Source: Nannobrachium achirus (Eukaryota > Chordata > Actinopteri > Myctophiformes > Myctophidae). From it: 64,000 nt of DNA. The stretch is taken from NCBI GenBank assembly GCA_963921795.1, contig OY997651.1, forward strand, positions 56,240,642 through 56,304,641. Direction: 5' to 3'. The notes below the pieces were generated by a model. That model had not been told where the DNA came from. It searched no databases and saw nothing but the letters and a program-made list of their open reading frames with translations. Shown one piece after another: positions 30,620 to 44,174 of the stretch. The translations under genes were made by a program, and so were the position numbers. Position 1 is the stretch's first letter. Every line of letters begins with the position of its first letter.

Positions 30620-30900
30620 GGTCCAGAGCGTCAGCTGCACTGACACTCTGACAGGCGGCTGACTCTAAGACTAGACCAGGAATTCTCAGCCCCTACGACG
30701 GCTCAACTTCAGTCAAAATAAACCAAACTACTTCGCTACTCACCAAAACAAAGGTAGTTTTGCGTTGTTGAAAGTCTATTATCCGCGGTGGGAAACCTCT
30801 CAGCACGATAGCACCTCACCCACTCTGTAAAATACATTATTTTTGTCTTGAAATAAAACACATCCAACTCGATTGCCGCTTATTTCTGGGTTGTGTCTGC
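30620..30900. repeat. Half copy of the repeat at 58640-58990
   Basis: Shared strings are aactacttcgctactcacc, gcacctcaccca and ttatttctgggttgtgtctg. Only one arm of the inverted element is present. Confidence 0.65.
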
Positions 30901-31089
30901 AGTGGCTCGAGGTGGCTTGTAGATCAGCTATTTTCGACAAAGAGTATTGGTGTACAGGGGAAATATAGACTAAGTACAGAGTGAAAGGTCAAGTTTATTG
31001 TAAGTATTGATGGTTCAAGTGGTTAAATATCTTAAAACACAAATTGACAAGAATCCAAAATACACTGATGATGGTGCTGTCAAACAATG

Positions 31090-31195
31090 AAACTATGGAA
31101 TCTCTGAAAAGGTTGTGGGGGTCCCTGCTTCATCTCTCTATCAACTAAGGGGTCCTTGGCCTGAAAACGTTGAAGACCCCTGACTTACAGTCTTC
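31090..31195 (+). repeat. Dispersed 'ggggtccttgg' repeat
   Basis: tgtgggggtccctgcttcat, then aaggggtccttggcctgaaa. The reverse complement is at 35930-36130. Confidence 0.7.
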
Positions 31196-31959
31196 CAATG
31201 CACAACCTACCACTTAAATTAATGTTATACAGCATTTTACACTCAACATCATTTGGGTTGAAATTCACACAGAGACAATATAACTACTTTGTAGTATATA
31301 CTTTTCACTTTGTCCATGGTGCTGAAGTTGACAACTGAAGCACTCAATGCATCATCTCGCGTGGCCAGACTGTTGACTCTGCGATTTGCAAATGCTCCCG
31401 TCATACAGTCTGGAATAACGTTAGAAGAATGATGAGTACCCGGTTAAAGCGGAAGTGAAGCCTCCTCCTCACTTCCGTTTCCGTCTCACATCGTGCACAT
31501 AATATATCCTAATATAAATAAAAATCATCTAAGCATATTTAGCTTGCTGCTTAGCAGAAATTACATTTTAAAATATATTTTCTTGAACGGAAATGCCAGC
31601 TTCCATTAATCGCCGTTAAGGAGTTGTAGTTCCAGACTCTATAGCATGCAGAAATTGTGGAATAGTTGTCTGGCTACACGAGACTACTCAATGCATGTCA
31701 ACATCAAGCTCAACTTAGTAACTTTAAAACTGCATGAAAGAACTTATGCCAGTGGAGGGAAGTAACTAGGTTTGTACGCTGTACGCTGAGTAGGCCTACT
31801 TTTACTAGCCCATAGTACGTATATTTTCATGTCAACACTTTTGTACTTTTACGTTGAGAGTAGATTCAATAACTTTTTTCATTTTTACCATTTTCCCAAA
31901 TAATTATTAAAAATAAATAAGTTATTGAGAAAACACGGCCTGCTCACATATTAGGAGGG

Positions 31960-32095
31960 TATTATAAGTCACCAGAAAAAAATAATGGGTGTTTTTAATG
32001 AATCTATCATGGTTAAAATGGAGTTTGAAGTTACAATGGATGTGGAGAGAAGCCCATAAGCTGTTTGCCTGTTGAAAGTGGAATATCCCTTTAAT
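31960..32095. mobile_element. Fragment of the TTAAAGGGATATTCCACTTTC MITE family
   Basis: aggagggtattataagtcac through gtggaatatccctttaa. Other members: 42545-43100, 51082-51530 and 56308-56490. Confidence 0.7.
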
Positions 32096-32596
32096 GCTTT
32101 AACCCTTGAAAAATAGCAGATATACAAGCAAGTGCTGCGCTGCAAGCACCGACAACACAACAGCAGTCAATATAACCTTGAACAATAAAAGACTTGTGCA
32201 CACGTTAGAATAATATTTTAATAAATAAAAAGCAGCATCACAAAGAAGTATAAATAAAACATTTACATTGTGTGGATGATGGCATAGTCATAGTATAAAT
32301 CCAAGAAGACGTGTTTGCAATTGTATAACGAAAGTTTAAAAGTAAAAAATAATAAGTTTCCTATTCCAGAAGCGGTTGCTTGTACAAGAGCCGGGTAAAC
32401 CTGTCTCATTAACCACATGAACCCTAGCATCCCAATCGTAGGTAAGTCATAATAGCTGAACGTTCAGCGAAAATAGCTAATCTATAAGCATAAAACTCGT
32501 CACGGTGTGAAGTGTTGTGAGCTTATAGATTGGCTATTAGCCACTGGACTATAAGAACCACTGATCTGATATTCAAAGAAGAAGAAGATTCTAGAA

Positions 32597-33541
32597 TTAG
32601 TCGGGGGATATCTTCAGAAATAAGTGTCATATCCTGGAATAAATTCCTTAACCAAAATAAATATTCACCAATGTGTTTGTAAAGGTGTCTAGTAACACAT
32701 CTCACAAAGACTGAAATTCAGTTTCCCTAGGAGAATCCTTGACAGCTGATGAAAGCTGGGGTCCCATTGTTTGTTTGTTTGTTTGTTTGTTTATTTCACT
32801 TACAACAATGTTTAAAATACTTTTACAAAGATTTTGGCAAATGTGAAGGAGATGCCTAAAAACCCTCCAGGGGCTTGAGAAGTGGCATTCTCCAAAAATA
32901 TTTACATTCAAACAGTAAAATTACATCAAGGTAGAATATGTATCCATTATAAATAAAACAATAGACATGTCCTACAGATTGATTAACAAAAAAGAGAAAA
33001 CAGAGTAAAAAGAACAACAGAAATGAAGCAAAATCATTTCAACAATACACAGTCTAAAACACACAAAAGATCATGAGGTTCATTTAGCAGACCATTAAAT
33101 TAACTATAAGGATAAAACACACCAAAATAAATCTGCTTTAAGTAGCATGTGTTTTGCACTAAAAACATTCCTTGGCCAAATAACGGCCCAACAAAACTAT
33201 TGTTTAGTGATGATCGAGTCATCACTTATCACAGTTAGAGCCGCCTTTACCCCAAGGAATGTTTTTTGTGCAAAACAAATGCTTGCAATGGATTCAGAAT
33301 CATGAAAAAACCCTCGTTTGACCCCTCACATGCTACTTAAAGCATATTTATTTTCGTGTGTTTTTTTCCTGTATAGTTAAGTTAATGGGACCCCGACTTT
33401 CATCAGCTGTAACGGATTCTCCTAGGGAAACTGAATTTCAGTCTTTGTGAAATGTGTTACTAGACACCTTTACAAAACATTGGTGAGTAAAGTTTTTGGA
33501 AAGGAATTTATTCCAGGACGTTTTAAGATATCCTCCGACTA
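32597..33541. mobile_element. Inverted-repeat element, about 945 bp
   Basis: Arms of about 170 bases: ttagtcgggggatatcttca and, at the other end, aagatatcctccgactaa. Both contain ctgaaattcagtttccctag or its complement. The centre holds a secondary fold-back (aacattccttgg / ccaaggaatgtt). A shorter member is at 58995-59520. No transposase. A (GTTT)n run is at 32767-32793. Confidence 0.8.
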
Positions 33542-33900
33542 AATGCATACTCTGGATGCATTCTGTAAACCATTTCTGTTCCAGGATGCATCAGTTTTGT
33601 ATACAATACATGCTTTCTAGAACGTTTTGTCCAAACTGTGTGGTAGACTTAATACAATAACTTATTAAATATATTTTTTTGTCTCCCTGCTCTTCTATGG
33701 AGACATTTACTGTAGATTGTGTCAAAGGTCATGTCTCACCTAGACACACAATCTGACAACAACTTTTGACCTCATGGTCAGGATTCAATGAGCAAGCAGA
33801 GGGGCTCAATTGGCTCAATGTCATTACTTGAGCAGGAAACTCGGTTCAAATCGAGGGTAGAAGAGAGACGTTACACAGTGCAGCTTTAAACACATGAACC

Positions 33901-34113
33901 TTAAAGGTAGGGTAAGTGATTTCATTTAATTCAAATAATAACAAAATGGGTCTATGTTCTGATAGTACTAGTTACTATAGAGTGTTTGGTCCATATTTGG
34001 ACTTAGGGTAAAAAAAAAGATGAAAAAAAAAATCAAAAAGTCCAGACCCCCACCTGTCACCTACGGTACATTGAAAACTGAAACTTAAGTGAAATCACTT
34101 ACCCTACATTTAA
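33901..34113. mobile_element. MITE with TTAAAGGTAGGG ends
   Basis: Inverted ends ttaaaggtagggtaagtgat and atcacttaccctacatttaa; 213 bp; non-coding. Confidence 0.75.
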
Positions 34114-34369
34114 TGCCCCTATTCCGGGGAATTTCGTGATAGGCGAACGTTCAACAAAATCTACAAACTCATAGATCGGATATTTTCCCTATTTGTCTTT
34201 AGGGCTTAAGTGGTTAATACTAAGGATGCATTCATGTTTATTATGCAACTGATCAGATACATTCTCAAACTTCTAGCCCAGACTCTTGTACAACTGGGTT
34301 CTGGCTAAAACAATTCAGAGACATTTATTGACAGAGTCATACTATGTGGGAAAGGTGAAAAGCTTGTTT

Positions 34370-34580
34370 TGTTACAACAATGTATTTGCCATGGTGTACA
34401 GCAGGGCAGTGGTCCAGTAGTCCAAATGGACCTTTACAGGTCTGTAACTCTGAGTACTTTGCAAATGGAACCAAATGGACCCGCATTTCCTGCACTCACA
34501 GATTCATGGGTGTCCTTGACATTAAAAGGTTTGAGAGCCACTGTACCAGACCGGGTGTCCACTGTCGTTGCCATTTCGAG
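34370..34580 (+). repeat. hAT-like 'tggaaccaaatggac' repeat
   Basis: Shares caaatggaaccaaat and neighbouring sequence with 10430-10560 and 44175-44373. Confidence 0.55.
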
Positions 34581-34589
34581 AGTTTGATT

Positions 34590-35485
34590 GCAATTATTAT
34601 ATAATTGTCTAATCGCAATTATTTGACATAATCACAGTTTCGTCATAATCGTCTTGTTTCCATGTTGAAAAATGTTCATATATTTTCAAACATTTAGATC
34701 GGCTATTTCCACTATTCTTTCCACTGTTCTTAAGCATAACGTTGTCAAATCTGTCAGTAATTTATGTGTATATTTAGGTTATGTGTCATATCTGCTATGT
34801 GCAACTTCAAAGCCTAAAAGCCAAACAGATCATCATGTAAAATGTCATAATCGTGAGTATAGCCTAGTTGTGACCTTTATAAGGCCCAGTTGAATAGTAC
34901 TGAATGCTTTTGATTTAGTATATTCTTTTGAACAGATTTTAATTTAGTTTCAGTCACCTTTTTGTGATCTGAAATCTTTTAGTTTTATTCTAGTTTTAGT
35001 CAACTTATATCATAAGATTGTTTACACAGCACTTAAGCATTTCGGATATGACATCTGAAACGCGTAAGCGTTCTTTGTTGGTGTTGGTGCCAATAAAAAA
35101 GTGGACATGTGAGTCCTGCATTGATTCAAAGTTTTGGATGGGCTACCTTTTGGGGATTTTTTAGTTTTTAGTTTAATTCCTACTTTTTATTTATACTAGA
35201 CTTTAGGTCTAGCTACTGTAGGGCCGTCATGACATGACATGACATTTTACATGACGATTGTCACTCAAATGATTTAATTGTGTTTTTGTCGTTGACAATT
35301 ACATTTCTGTTTGGCTTTTAGGCTTTGAAGTTGCATGTGGCAGATATGACACTTAACCTAAATATACAAAGAAAAAGTTTTAAATATATGAACATTTTTC
35401 ACCGTGTAAACTATTATGACGATTATGACAAAATAATTGTGAATATGTCAAATAATTGTGATTCGACGATTATGTAATAATTTGA
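34590..35485. mobile_element. Composite element with arms of about 260 bp
   Basis: Left arm (aatcgcaattatttgacata through catgtaaaatgtcataatcg) and right arm (catgacattttacatgacga through aataattgtgattcgacgat) are inverted copies. They enclose a different repeat at 34880-35225 (tttagtttcagtcacctttt). The same inner family continues at 35495-35755. Confidence 0.65.
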
Positions 35486-35929
35486 CAGTAGGTCTAACAC
35501 TCGACTGAGAAAACTCATTGCTGATGCGCGATCATAAGATTTGATTTTTTTTTAGTCGACTAAAAATGTAGGCAGGTTGTACTCGATCTCCACCAGTCCC
35601 TCCCTAACATTTTAGTCTAGTTTTTATTTATTGATGAAATTATCAATACAATTATTCAGTCTTAGTTTAGTCAGCATATAGTTTTTATTTTGTTTTTGTC
35701 AGTAAAAACCTTAGTCAACGGACATTTTTTAGTCGACTACATTAACATTGGAATGCACTGAGATTACAATTGAAGCAGTCAGTCACATGTCCTTATATCC
35801 ATTCTGTCACCTGCAATAGGATCTGCTTCAAGTGAAGGAGGGGTGTTTAAAACTGTGATGCTCCTCTAAGGATGGTATTGAGTCAAACTTAATCTTCTCA
35901 GAGGCAGGTTTCTCTCATAAATCCTCTAT

Positions 35930-36310
35930 TCCAGGAGTCTTCAATGTTTTCAGACCAAGGACCCCTTAGTTGAGAGAGATGAAGCAGGGACCCCCACAAC
36001 CTTTTCATAGATTCTATATAGTTTCATCTTTTGACAGCACAATAATCAGCGGATTCATGTCAATTTGTGTTTTCAGATATTTAACCACTTGGGCCGTAAA
36101 AGGTCAACAAACTTGACCTTTTACTCTGTACCCTCTACACCAAACTTCATTGCCGAAAATAGTAGCGTGTAGATATGCTATTTTTGGCTACAGTTCTCAG
36201 AATATGTACACTAGGGTTCAAGTTGTTAATATAAAATGGGTTGGATGATTTGGAGGACCCCCTGTAGTAACTTTGAGGACCCCCTTGGGGTCCCGGACCC
36301 CCTGTTGAAG
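35930..36310 (-). repeat. Dispersed 'ggggtccttgg' repeat, reverse copy
   Basis: accaaggaccccttagttga, then gcagggacccccacaacctt. It contains a weak hairpin-family arm at 36155-36185 and ends in a run of ggaccccc. Confidence 0.7.
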
Positions 36311-36559
36311 ACCCTTGCTCTAGAGAAACCTCGCCTTCCAACTCCTGCTGCAGCGGTCTGACCACGAGTTCTCCTCTCATACAGACACGCCAGTATGAAA
36401 CATATATTTATGGAATACACTTGACTCATGCTGTATACCGTAGAATGTTCACTGTGTCTAATGTTGTCCGGTTCCTCGATTTGATTTGGATGTTTGTTTT
36501 AATATTTTTCTGCCAACATTTTTATCACAGGATTTTGTAACCCATTTTTCACCCATCAG

Positions 36560-36740
36560 TGCCAGCTGTAATCTTGGGCGTCGCTGTCCCTCTGCCAACC
36601 TGGGAAGGGCCTCGAACATGCTTCCTTCAGTGCATGAGGAGTGACAGGCCGCTTCTTATCACCTGACAGGGGGGAGCTTCCCCGGTTGGATGTAGTGTGT
36701 GGAAGGAACACGTTATTCCAACCAGTTCCTTTTTTTATGT
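36560..36740 (-). mobile_element. SINE body without tRNA head
   Basis: Matches the body of the SINE at 49959 and 48893: gcttcttatcacctgacagg, then attccaaccagttcc. Confidence 0.65.
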
Positions 36741-37204
36741 TTATTTAAATATGTAATAAATACATAAGATGACTGTTTTTACAATATTATCGTCTGTCTT
36801 ACAATCAGTCCCTTTCGATTCAATGAATAATCAAAGAATGTATCAAAAGCACAGCATCAAACACGTCAAGAGAAATGAAGGTTAATTCATGTTAATGGGA
36901 CTCTGTCAATAAATGGCGCAATCTGGTTCTATACACTGCAGACCTGGATCCAATTATCACGTGGAAACCGTCAAGACTGCAATATCTTGGTAGCGACTGC
37001 TTTAGTCTGCCTGGAGTGTCACGCGTGGGCAGGCACGAGCCGAGCCGCTCCTGTGTGCCAGACGAGATCAATACATCGAGGCGAGGCGTTGTGTGCTTGT
37101 AGATCGCAAAACGAACGGTTTGGACATACAAGGTTTTCACCCGACAACGACGACATGCATTTGTGACCGTATTGATTCGGGCTCAATAATTGGAGCCAGG
37201 TCTG

Positions 37205-37206
<2 letters not shown>

Positions 37207-37286
<80 letters not shown>
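37207..37286. repeat. (CA)n microsatellite
   Basis: About 80 bases of CA. The surrounding sequence 36741-38220 has no convincing gene. It contains (GA)n at 37688-37710 and gagagagagaga at 37818-37830. Confidence 0.95.
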
Positions 37287-37288
<2 letters not shown>

Positions 37289-38225
37289 AACATAAAGATA
37301 TTACATTGCGACATAGTTAGCCGGCCGGACTCGCCGCTTTTTGTTTTTTTCGTCATCGGTAGGCTAACTACCGGTGTCGCTGGTTCAGAACGTCCTCTCA
37401 TATCTCCCCGCGTCGACCTGCCGTTTTGCTGCAAAATAGCCTTTTGGTCTGCTTTGCATTCAAAGGCTTCTGCTCGAAGCAACCGGACGCCCCTTTTCTT
37501 TTCATTTCACATGCTCTGTGATTTTGTTTGATTGCTGGTTTGTTCATGGTGGTCTTTTTTTGTAATATCTGTCTTTTTGCTTTTTCCTTTCGGTTGTTTT
37601 GTTCTCTGCCTTCCCTTCCCTTCAAGCCTCCCTCCTAATCTTCCTCCCTTTCAAATAATCCAGAGAATTTGTTCAATTCAGAGAGGAGGAAGAGAGAGAG
37701 AGAGAGAGAGGACCTTGTGAACGCAGTTTTTTTCAAACACTCTACATTTCTAAGCCGGATCCGGGCTTGCTGGCGGCTGGCCGACCAGATAATTAGCTCA
37801 TTTAGACCTCTCCTTGCGGAGAGAGAGAGAGAAACAACGCGGTGCAAACCACCACTCCTGTCAGCCTACGGAATACAAATAGTGTTGTTGTGGCTATAAA
37901 TAGTCCATCCGTGCACATGGTATTAAAATGAACGGTATATAGTTCATTCTAATGACATGCTGCAAGGCGCCGGCTGGCTGCACACACACACACCCATGGC
38001 CCAGGACAAGATTTGGTCTATTTTGCGGGCTTTGACTTTAGCATTTTGACCTTGGAATAAGGGTATGGGGGTTGGAAGGGGGTGGAAGGGGGGTGGTGTG
38101 GGGGTCATGGTTGGGTATGGGTTTGTTGTCTCGTACATTCAGGTGCTGGTTGTTGTCGGTGTAGGTTGGGGCGGCAGTATCGGCGATAGGTCAGCGCTTA
38201 TGGAATGAGTTTATTAGCGATTAGC

Positions 38226-38272
38226 GTTAGGGTTAGGGTTAGGTGGATGTTTTAGTATGAAAACATCCACCT
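38226..38272. repeat. Three telomere units next to a small hairpin
   Basis: gttagggttagggttagg, then AGGTGGATGTTTT and its complement around a 6-base loop. Confidence 0.75.
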
Positions 38273-38617
38273 CATGTCCGTCAGTCACGCTAATACCGCC
38301 AGTCACGCTAACACACAACATTGCGTTACATATCGATTTCAGTTCCTCCATGAAGGCAGGTCACAGAAAGGTTGTAACACATTTGGTGCAACACCCACTC
38401 ACATGGCTTTGTGGCTGATTGGCTCTCACCTGGAATGCTACGTCTGTTTGTGTGTGCGTCTCTGTGTGTCTGGCCAGAAGCTCTGTTGTGTCAGCGCGAG
38501 CTGACGGTCGCTTCTTGCCGTTAGGGCGTGTTACTAGTACAGTAGTTACCATATCGTACCAGAAACCTCTCTTCTTCACATTCTAACTTTTTGCGGGGTT
38601 TTCTTTTAGCAAACTGT

Positions 38618-38800
38618 CGACCCTACTTGATCATACTACAGCGCCACACAAAGGCATCAAAAGTAGCAGATCCACAAGCGTTTCGAGCTTGCTAAGTCTG
38701 CTGATTTTGCCGTTTCTGAATTTGAATCCTGAAAAGTAAACACTTTTGCACATAACAAGGTTTAAACCCGACAGAGACGATTGTGGAAAAGTTACAGTTG
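38618..38800. repeat. Repeat with ctacttgatcatactacagc end and a weak hairpin
   Basis: Related to 48100-48290 (reverse): tgtcggg/cccgaca ends, ctacttgatca and a central agcagatcnacaag hairpin. Confidence 0.55.
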
Positions 38801-39102
38801 TATTTATAAAAGTCATTGTTTGTTTCGGTAGAAATGTACAGCAGAAGGCTTCAGAGTGAAACCCTGCGATTGTATGTCACCACCGTTTTAGTTGATAAGA
38901 GACACACGGTGAATAAAGCTGCTGTTTTGATCCCAATGCGGCAGGTCGTGATCTAAAGCAGGTTGTGAGTTGTTCTGACTGCGTCATAGACAAACAACAC
39001 CTTCGATATGTCATACCGAGTTCCTGTGCTTTCAGGATTGCCAAAAAAATAAAAAAAATAAGAAGATACATTGCTGCTGTCATGGACTGATGCTATCTGT
39101 CC

Positions 39103-39849
39103 AATGGTGTAAAGTAACTAAGTACATTTACTTAAGTAGGCCTACTACCAACTTAAGTACAGTTTTGAGGTATTTTTACTTTGCTTGAGTATTTCATTTT
39201 CAGTACTTTCACTTAATTCTACTCCACTAAATCTCGGATCCAAATATTGTACTTTTACCCCACTAAAATGATTTGGAAACTTTAGTTAGTAGTTACTTTG
39301 CAGATATAAATTATAATTATAAAACATACATGAACCACTTTAGCCCTATTTTATACCAAGGCCATTTGAAAATAGCCGATCTACAAGCTCACATGTTGTG
39401 AGCTTGCAGATCTGCTATTTTCAAACATTTTAGTACTTTTACTTTTGGTACTTTAAGTACATTTTGATACCAACACTTTCATACTTTTACTCAAGTACAT
39501 TTTGAATTCCGGACTTTTACTTGTAACAGTATTTCTATATTGCAGTATTGATACTTTTACTTAAAGGAGCTATAGTCAACTTTTTTCTTGAAAAACGGAT
39601 GCTAAAATAAAAATTATGTTTCAAAAATATTTTATAAAAAATAAGCTTCATATATGTGTTTCAATTTAAAAATGACCACAAAAAGCATAAAATAATGATA
39701 AAATAATCATTTTAGCCATTGTCGGGCCGACTCTTTGTTTACATCCTAGTCTAACACAAACAGACTAGAATGTAAACAAAGTGTCAGCCTGGCAAAAAGT
39801 TGACTATAGCTCCTTTAAGTAAAGAATGTGAGTACTTTTTCCAACACTG
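39103..39849. mobile_element. hAT-like MITE with a second MITE nested inside
   Basis: Ends aatggtgtaaagtaacta and gagtactttttccaacactg. A dispersed-family hairpin sits at 39365-39425. Another MITE (39561-39818) is inserted near the right end. Confidence 0.75.
39561..39818. mobile_element. MITE with TTAAAGGAGCTATAGTCAAC ends
   Basis: Near-perfect terminal inverted repeats of about 25 bases; 258 bp. A truncated relative is at 44470-44545. Confidence 0.8.
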
Positions 39850-39949
39850 CATACCGGTTTCCTGTGCTTTCAGGATTGCAAAAAAAAAAAAAAAAAAAGA
39901 TATTGTAACACAATAAATTCTGCTGTCATGGACTGATGCTATCTGTCAA

Positions 39950-42544
39950 CCTCTTGGCCTGCGGGGGGCGTATACTGAGGTAAAGCACACAAGAAGAGCT
40001 GTCTGCTGGGATTATCACAGACTTCCTGTCTTGTTTGATGGATGGTGTTCCCAGGCCATCTGTCATAACGCTTTCACCTGGAGGACAAGTCAGGGAGCTG
40101 CCAAGAGTTTAGAATCTAAACACAATTCAGGGACGTTTTTAACCTTATATCCTTTGTTGACTGGAGTCCACAAAGGATACTAGGGCCTGCTCCTTTTTTT
40201 CCACCCCTCCCTCCACAACAAATCTCTTTGCCGGAAATAGCCGATCTGCAAGCTCACGACGTGTAGCGACGAGCTTCTAGAGCTGTGACAGGGCAAAGCC
40301 AAAGGGCATTAACTACTAGTAAAACTACTAAAAATTTAAATCTTTTTTTTATCAAGCCCACTATTGAGCTTTTCTAATATTTTGTGGAAAGATATGCAAC
40401 GACAGATTCAGAACATAACTGATATCTTTTTTTATTGGCCAGTTGTTGCGACTGTGAGTGTGTTGCTGACTACCATCTATGAAGATGACAACTGACAAAA
40501 TTAACATATATCATTAAATAGCATTAAAACAATCATTCGTTAGTGTGCAATAAGTGTTAAATGGCTTTATATTATGGATAGTACTGTAATAATTTCTTGA
40601 TCGCCTCTTTTCTTGATTGTTTAAACAAGACGTCATGGGCCGCTATGTTCGATAACAAGCTTGATAAGCCAAAAGCTTATTGATACCGGGTACTCAATAA
40701 ATCTGTTATCGGGTTATCGAGCTACCCTTGTTTAGGGCTCCATTCCAAGTTGAGAGCTTGTAGATATTCTATTTTCTGAAAAGGTTTTATCCCGAATACA
40801 GATGCTTGAGTTTAAGTAGTTCTTTTGGGATACAGGTACAGTATATCCAGGGTAAACGACAAGGTATATAAATCATGTTTCTGTCAGTTTGAAACAAACA
40901 GGGAAGGGAGATGATAGCAAGAGGAGAGTCAGAGTCCTGTTTAGAATTTAGATTGCTGGAAAAGTTTTAATTAAATCCATTATGGCGATTAAACCCTTTT
41001 AAGGTTGAGGCTCAGGGTTAGATAGAAGAGAGACAGGAGGGTGCTTAGGTTGGCATGAATATACATATGTATTACCGGTTTAAAACATCCTATGACAGAG
41101 TTCAGTCGTGGTTGAAACTCATTATTTGAGGTCATGGGGTGACCATGGCTGGTTCCGGTCATTATGCAGAGTTTTATGCTTTTCAATCAATTTAATTTAA
41201 GTTTCAATTAATGGCCCTGTGACACTGACAGGGGTCATCGCCATGCTGGCTTGTGGTGGACATTTTTGTCAAAATATAGCCTTAAATTACCTTTACAGGT
41301 AAGAGTGCACGCATATTTGTGCACTCTCAGAGTTATGGGCGTCCTTGACAATAAAAAGTTAGAGAACCACAAGTAGGCCTACTTGTGGAGTCCTGATGTG
41401 CTATAGTGTCATAGTAATAGTGTTGTAAAGTAACTAAGTACATTTGCTTAGGTATTGTACTTAAAGGGGAAGACCACCAATTTTCAATATTGAACTATGT
41501 CATTAATATACCTTAGAGGAGTTGTGTGGAAATAGAAAAAAAAGTTCCCCCCTCTTTTGTGTTGCCTAAAACTGGAGGATTGATTTTGGGGTTTGTATTG
41601 TAAAGTACAACGGTGTGATGTCATCAAGTTGTGATTTGCAATACAAACCCCAAAAAATCCCCCCAAAACAACACAGCAGATGCCATAGCGCCTCAAATCA
41701 TCACTGACTGTGGACATTTCACACTGGACTTCAAGCAACTCGGACTTCAGAAGGTTGACATTTCTGTATTATAAATCCTTGTTTAGAGTGGTCTCGTGTA
41801 ATATTATTACATTTTGAGACATGGATTTTTGATTTCCATGAGCTGTATGCAAATACAAATCTAAATTGAAACAAAAAAAGGTTTTGTATATTTCACTGCA
41901 TGTGCAATGTATCATGAATATATGAAAGTTTTCATTTTTTAATTATATTACGGAAGAACATTTACATTTTTGCCAGACCCATGAAATGGGTAGGCCTACA
42001 TAAGCAAATGTCGGTCTGTCTGTCCGGGTTTTCTATATAAAGGGTATATATGATGATGACATGATGATGACATGCCTACAAAAGGCATGATGTCATAAAT
42101 GATGATGACAGACAGGGGGTCTGGCACAACCAGGTTGACCTGGTCTAGTTTAGAGGGATCAGCACATTTCCTTAATCTTGCCAAGGGCAAGAGACGCACA
42201 TTCCTCACCTATAAGATCACACTGTGAGCTCAGGAGGGCTTTACATTTAAATATGTTGAGTTTCAAATTAATGTTTATTTAAGTGACATTCCCCTTCATT
42301 TAAAAAGATTTTATAGGAGTGAAATGTGTTAGTAGGACGGTGTCCTTTACCTGTTATCCTCAAAGGACTGGAAAATTATCATTTTAAGGTGAACAGAATA
42401 TTAGACTAAAAGTAAGGTTGATTCATGAAGAAACTTGAGTCAAGTTGGCACAGCACAAGATGTTATATTGAAATATATGCGTCATTGATCATGAAGTTTT
42501 GGCTTGGATTGGTAGTGTGGTAGGCAGTGGGGTATGGGTGGTGG
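39950..42544. other. Intergenic, no gene seen
   Basis: AT-rich. It includes a weak family hairpin at 40232-40288, an arm at 40755-40785 and a fold-back ggggtttgtattg / caatacaaacccc at 41588-41653. A repeated tgatgatgacatgat stretch lies at 42050-42115. Confidence 0.6.
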
Positions 42545-43100
42545 GGATATTTCACAGTTTTTAATTTGCTTGATTCAATATTTAGATATTTGATGTAAAT
42601 GTTATCAGGCCCTTCAGGCCCAGGGCCTCTCCCCATACACACCCATCGTAACTTCAAACTCCATTTTAACCATAGATTCATTAAAAACACCCATACTTTT
42701 TTTTTTCTGGTGACTCATACTACCCTTCTAATACAATGTTTTAATTTCTTATAAATACGTTTTTATTGTATTAAATTTTTTCCATTTTCCCAAAGAATTA
42801 TTAAAAATACATGAAATAATACGGCCTAATACGGCCTGCTCATGTATTAGGAGGGTATTATGAGTCACCAGAAAAAAATAATGGGTGTTTTTAATGAATC
42901 TATCATATGGTTAAAATGGAGTTTGAAGTTACAATGGGTGTGTATGGGGAAAGGTCCTGGAGGAGGAGGGCCTGATAACATGTACATCAGATATCTAAAT
43001 ATTGAATGAAGCAAATTAAAAACTGTTCAGGGTGTTCATAAAAGCCTGATTAGACGATAACATGACCAAAAGTTCTTTTGAAAGTGGAATATCCCTTTAA
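42545..43100. mobile_element. Inverted-repeat element of the AAGTGGAATATCCCTTTAA family
   Basis: Two arms of about 250 bases (ttaatttgcttgattcaata at left, tattgaatgaagcaaattaa at right) around taatacggcctgctc. The right end is complete; the left end is truncated. Confidence 0.75.
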
Positions 43101-43257
43101 GGGTGGTGGCAATGGGTTATCATTAGTGGTGGAAGTGATGGTGGGGTTGAAGGGTGGCTGCTAATAGACCAGAGCCTGACATTTGGGTTGCTGGGCTGCC
43201 CTCCTCCCATTCATTTCAGCCATTTGGGCCTTGAATTATTGAATGCTTTAACTATAT

Positions 43258-43670
43258 TGAAAAATACAAGCTCACAGCGCGGCACCGAGTGCCGCGCTGT
43301 GAGCTTGTAGATCTGCTATTTTAGAAGAAGAAGTTGTGAAAACATGTGCAAATCTTTGAATGTAGGCGAACGTTTGTAACTCAAATTTGGTCCCTGGAAC
43401 TAAATATTTTGAGATGGGGGTCCGTGGCCAAATACATATCATTTTGGGGGTCCTTCACATGAAAATGTTTGAGAGCCACTGACATGGAAACGTAGTTTTT
43501 TTTCAAAAAAAACCTTAGAAGGATTCAAAAGACACTTCTAGAATCGGGTCAAAATCAGGTCAAAATTCAAATGTTCACGATTTTTCAAAAATAGCAGATC
43601 TACAAGCTTACTCGGTGCCGCGCTGTGAGCTTGTATATCTGCTATTTTTCAATAGTTAAAGCATAAAATA
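43258..43670. repeat. Dispersed repeat bounded by two family hairpins
   Basis: Hairpins at 43266-43308 and 43587-43649 lie in inverted arrangement. Between them is gtccgtggccaaatacatat, then cattttgggggtccttcaca. The same repeat, with one hairpin, is at 46262-46605. Confidence 0.75.
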
Positions 43671-44174
43671 ATAATACACAATGTAGTCGAACTAGCTGGG
43701 AGCGGACCTCCCTGGGTGTGCGGTGCTCCTTTCGACCACTAGATGGCAACGTGACTCCACCAGCGACCAGTGGGATCACATTGCAGTCTGATTCTGTGAT
43801 GCTGTTGCTTCCATTGTACATTCCTTCACTTGGCTCCATTCAGAAAGACTCTATTGACTGCAACCTTGGGGGGGAAAGTTGGCTGGATTTAAAGGAAAAC
43901 AAAACATATCTGGGCTCCGTGGGGGCTTCTGTACAGATCAGCAAAAGAAAGTGTTCATTCGTTGTTCGAGTTGAGTCGTTAAACTCGCACAGCGTGAAAA
44001 TAAATTGTGTTTTTGTCCCTTTCCCTTCTTCTCGAAACAGTATCACTTTAAGTGAACAACAAACTGCATTTTGACTGTGTGTGAAGGCTTATAGGCAACA
44101 ATGTAATTCCCATCACCCATAGTGGCTTTAGGGCTTGAAGTATGAACCCCTGACCTGTTCATCGGGACTCTATT

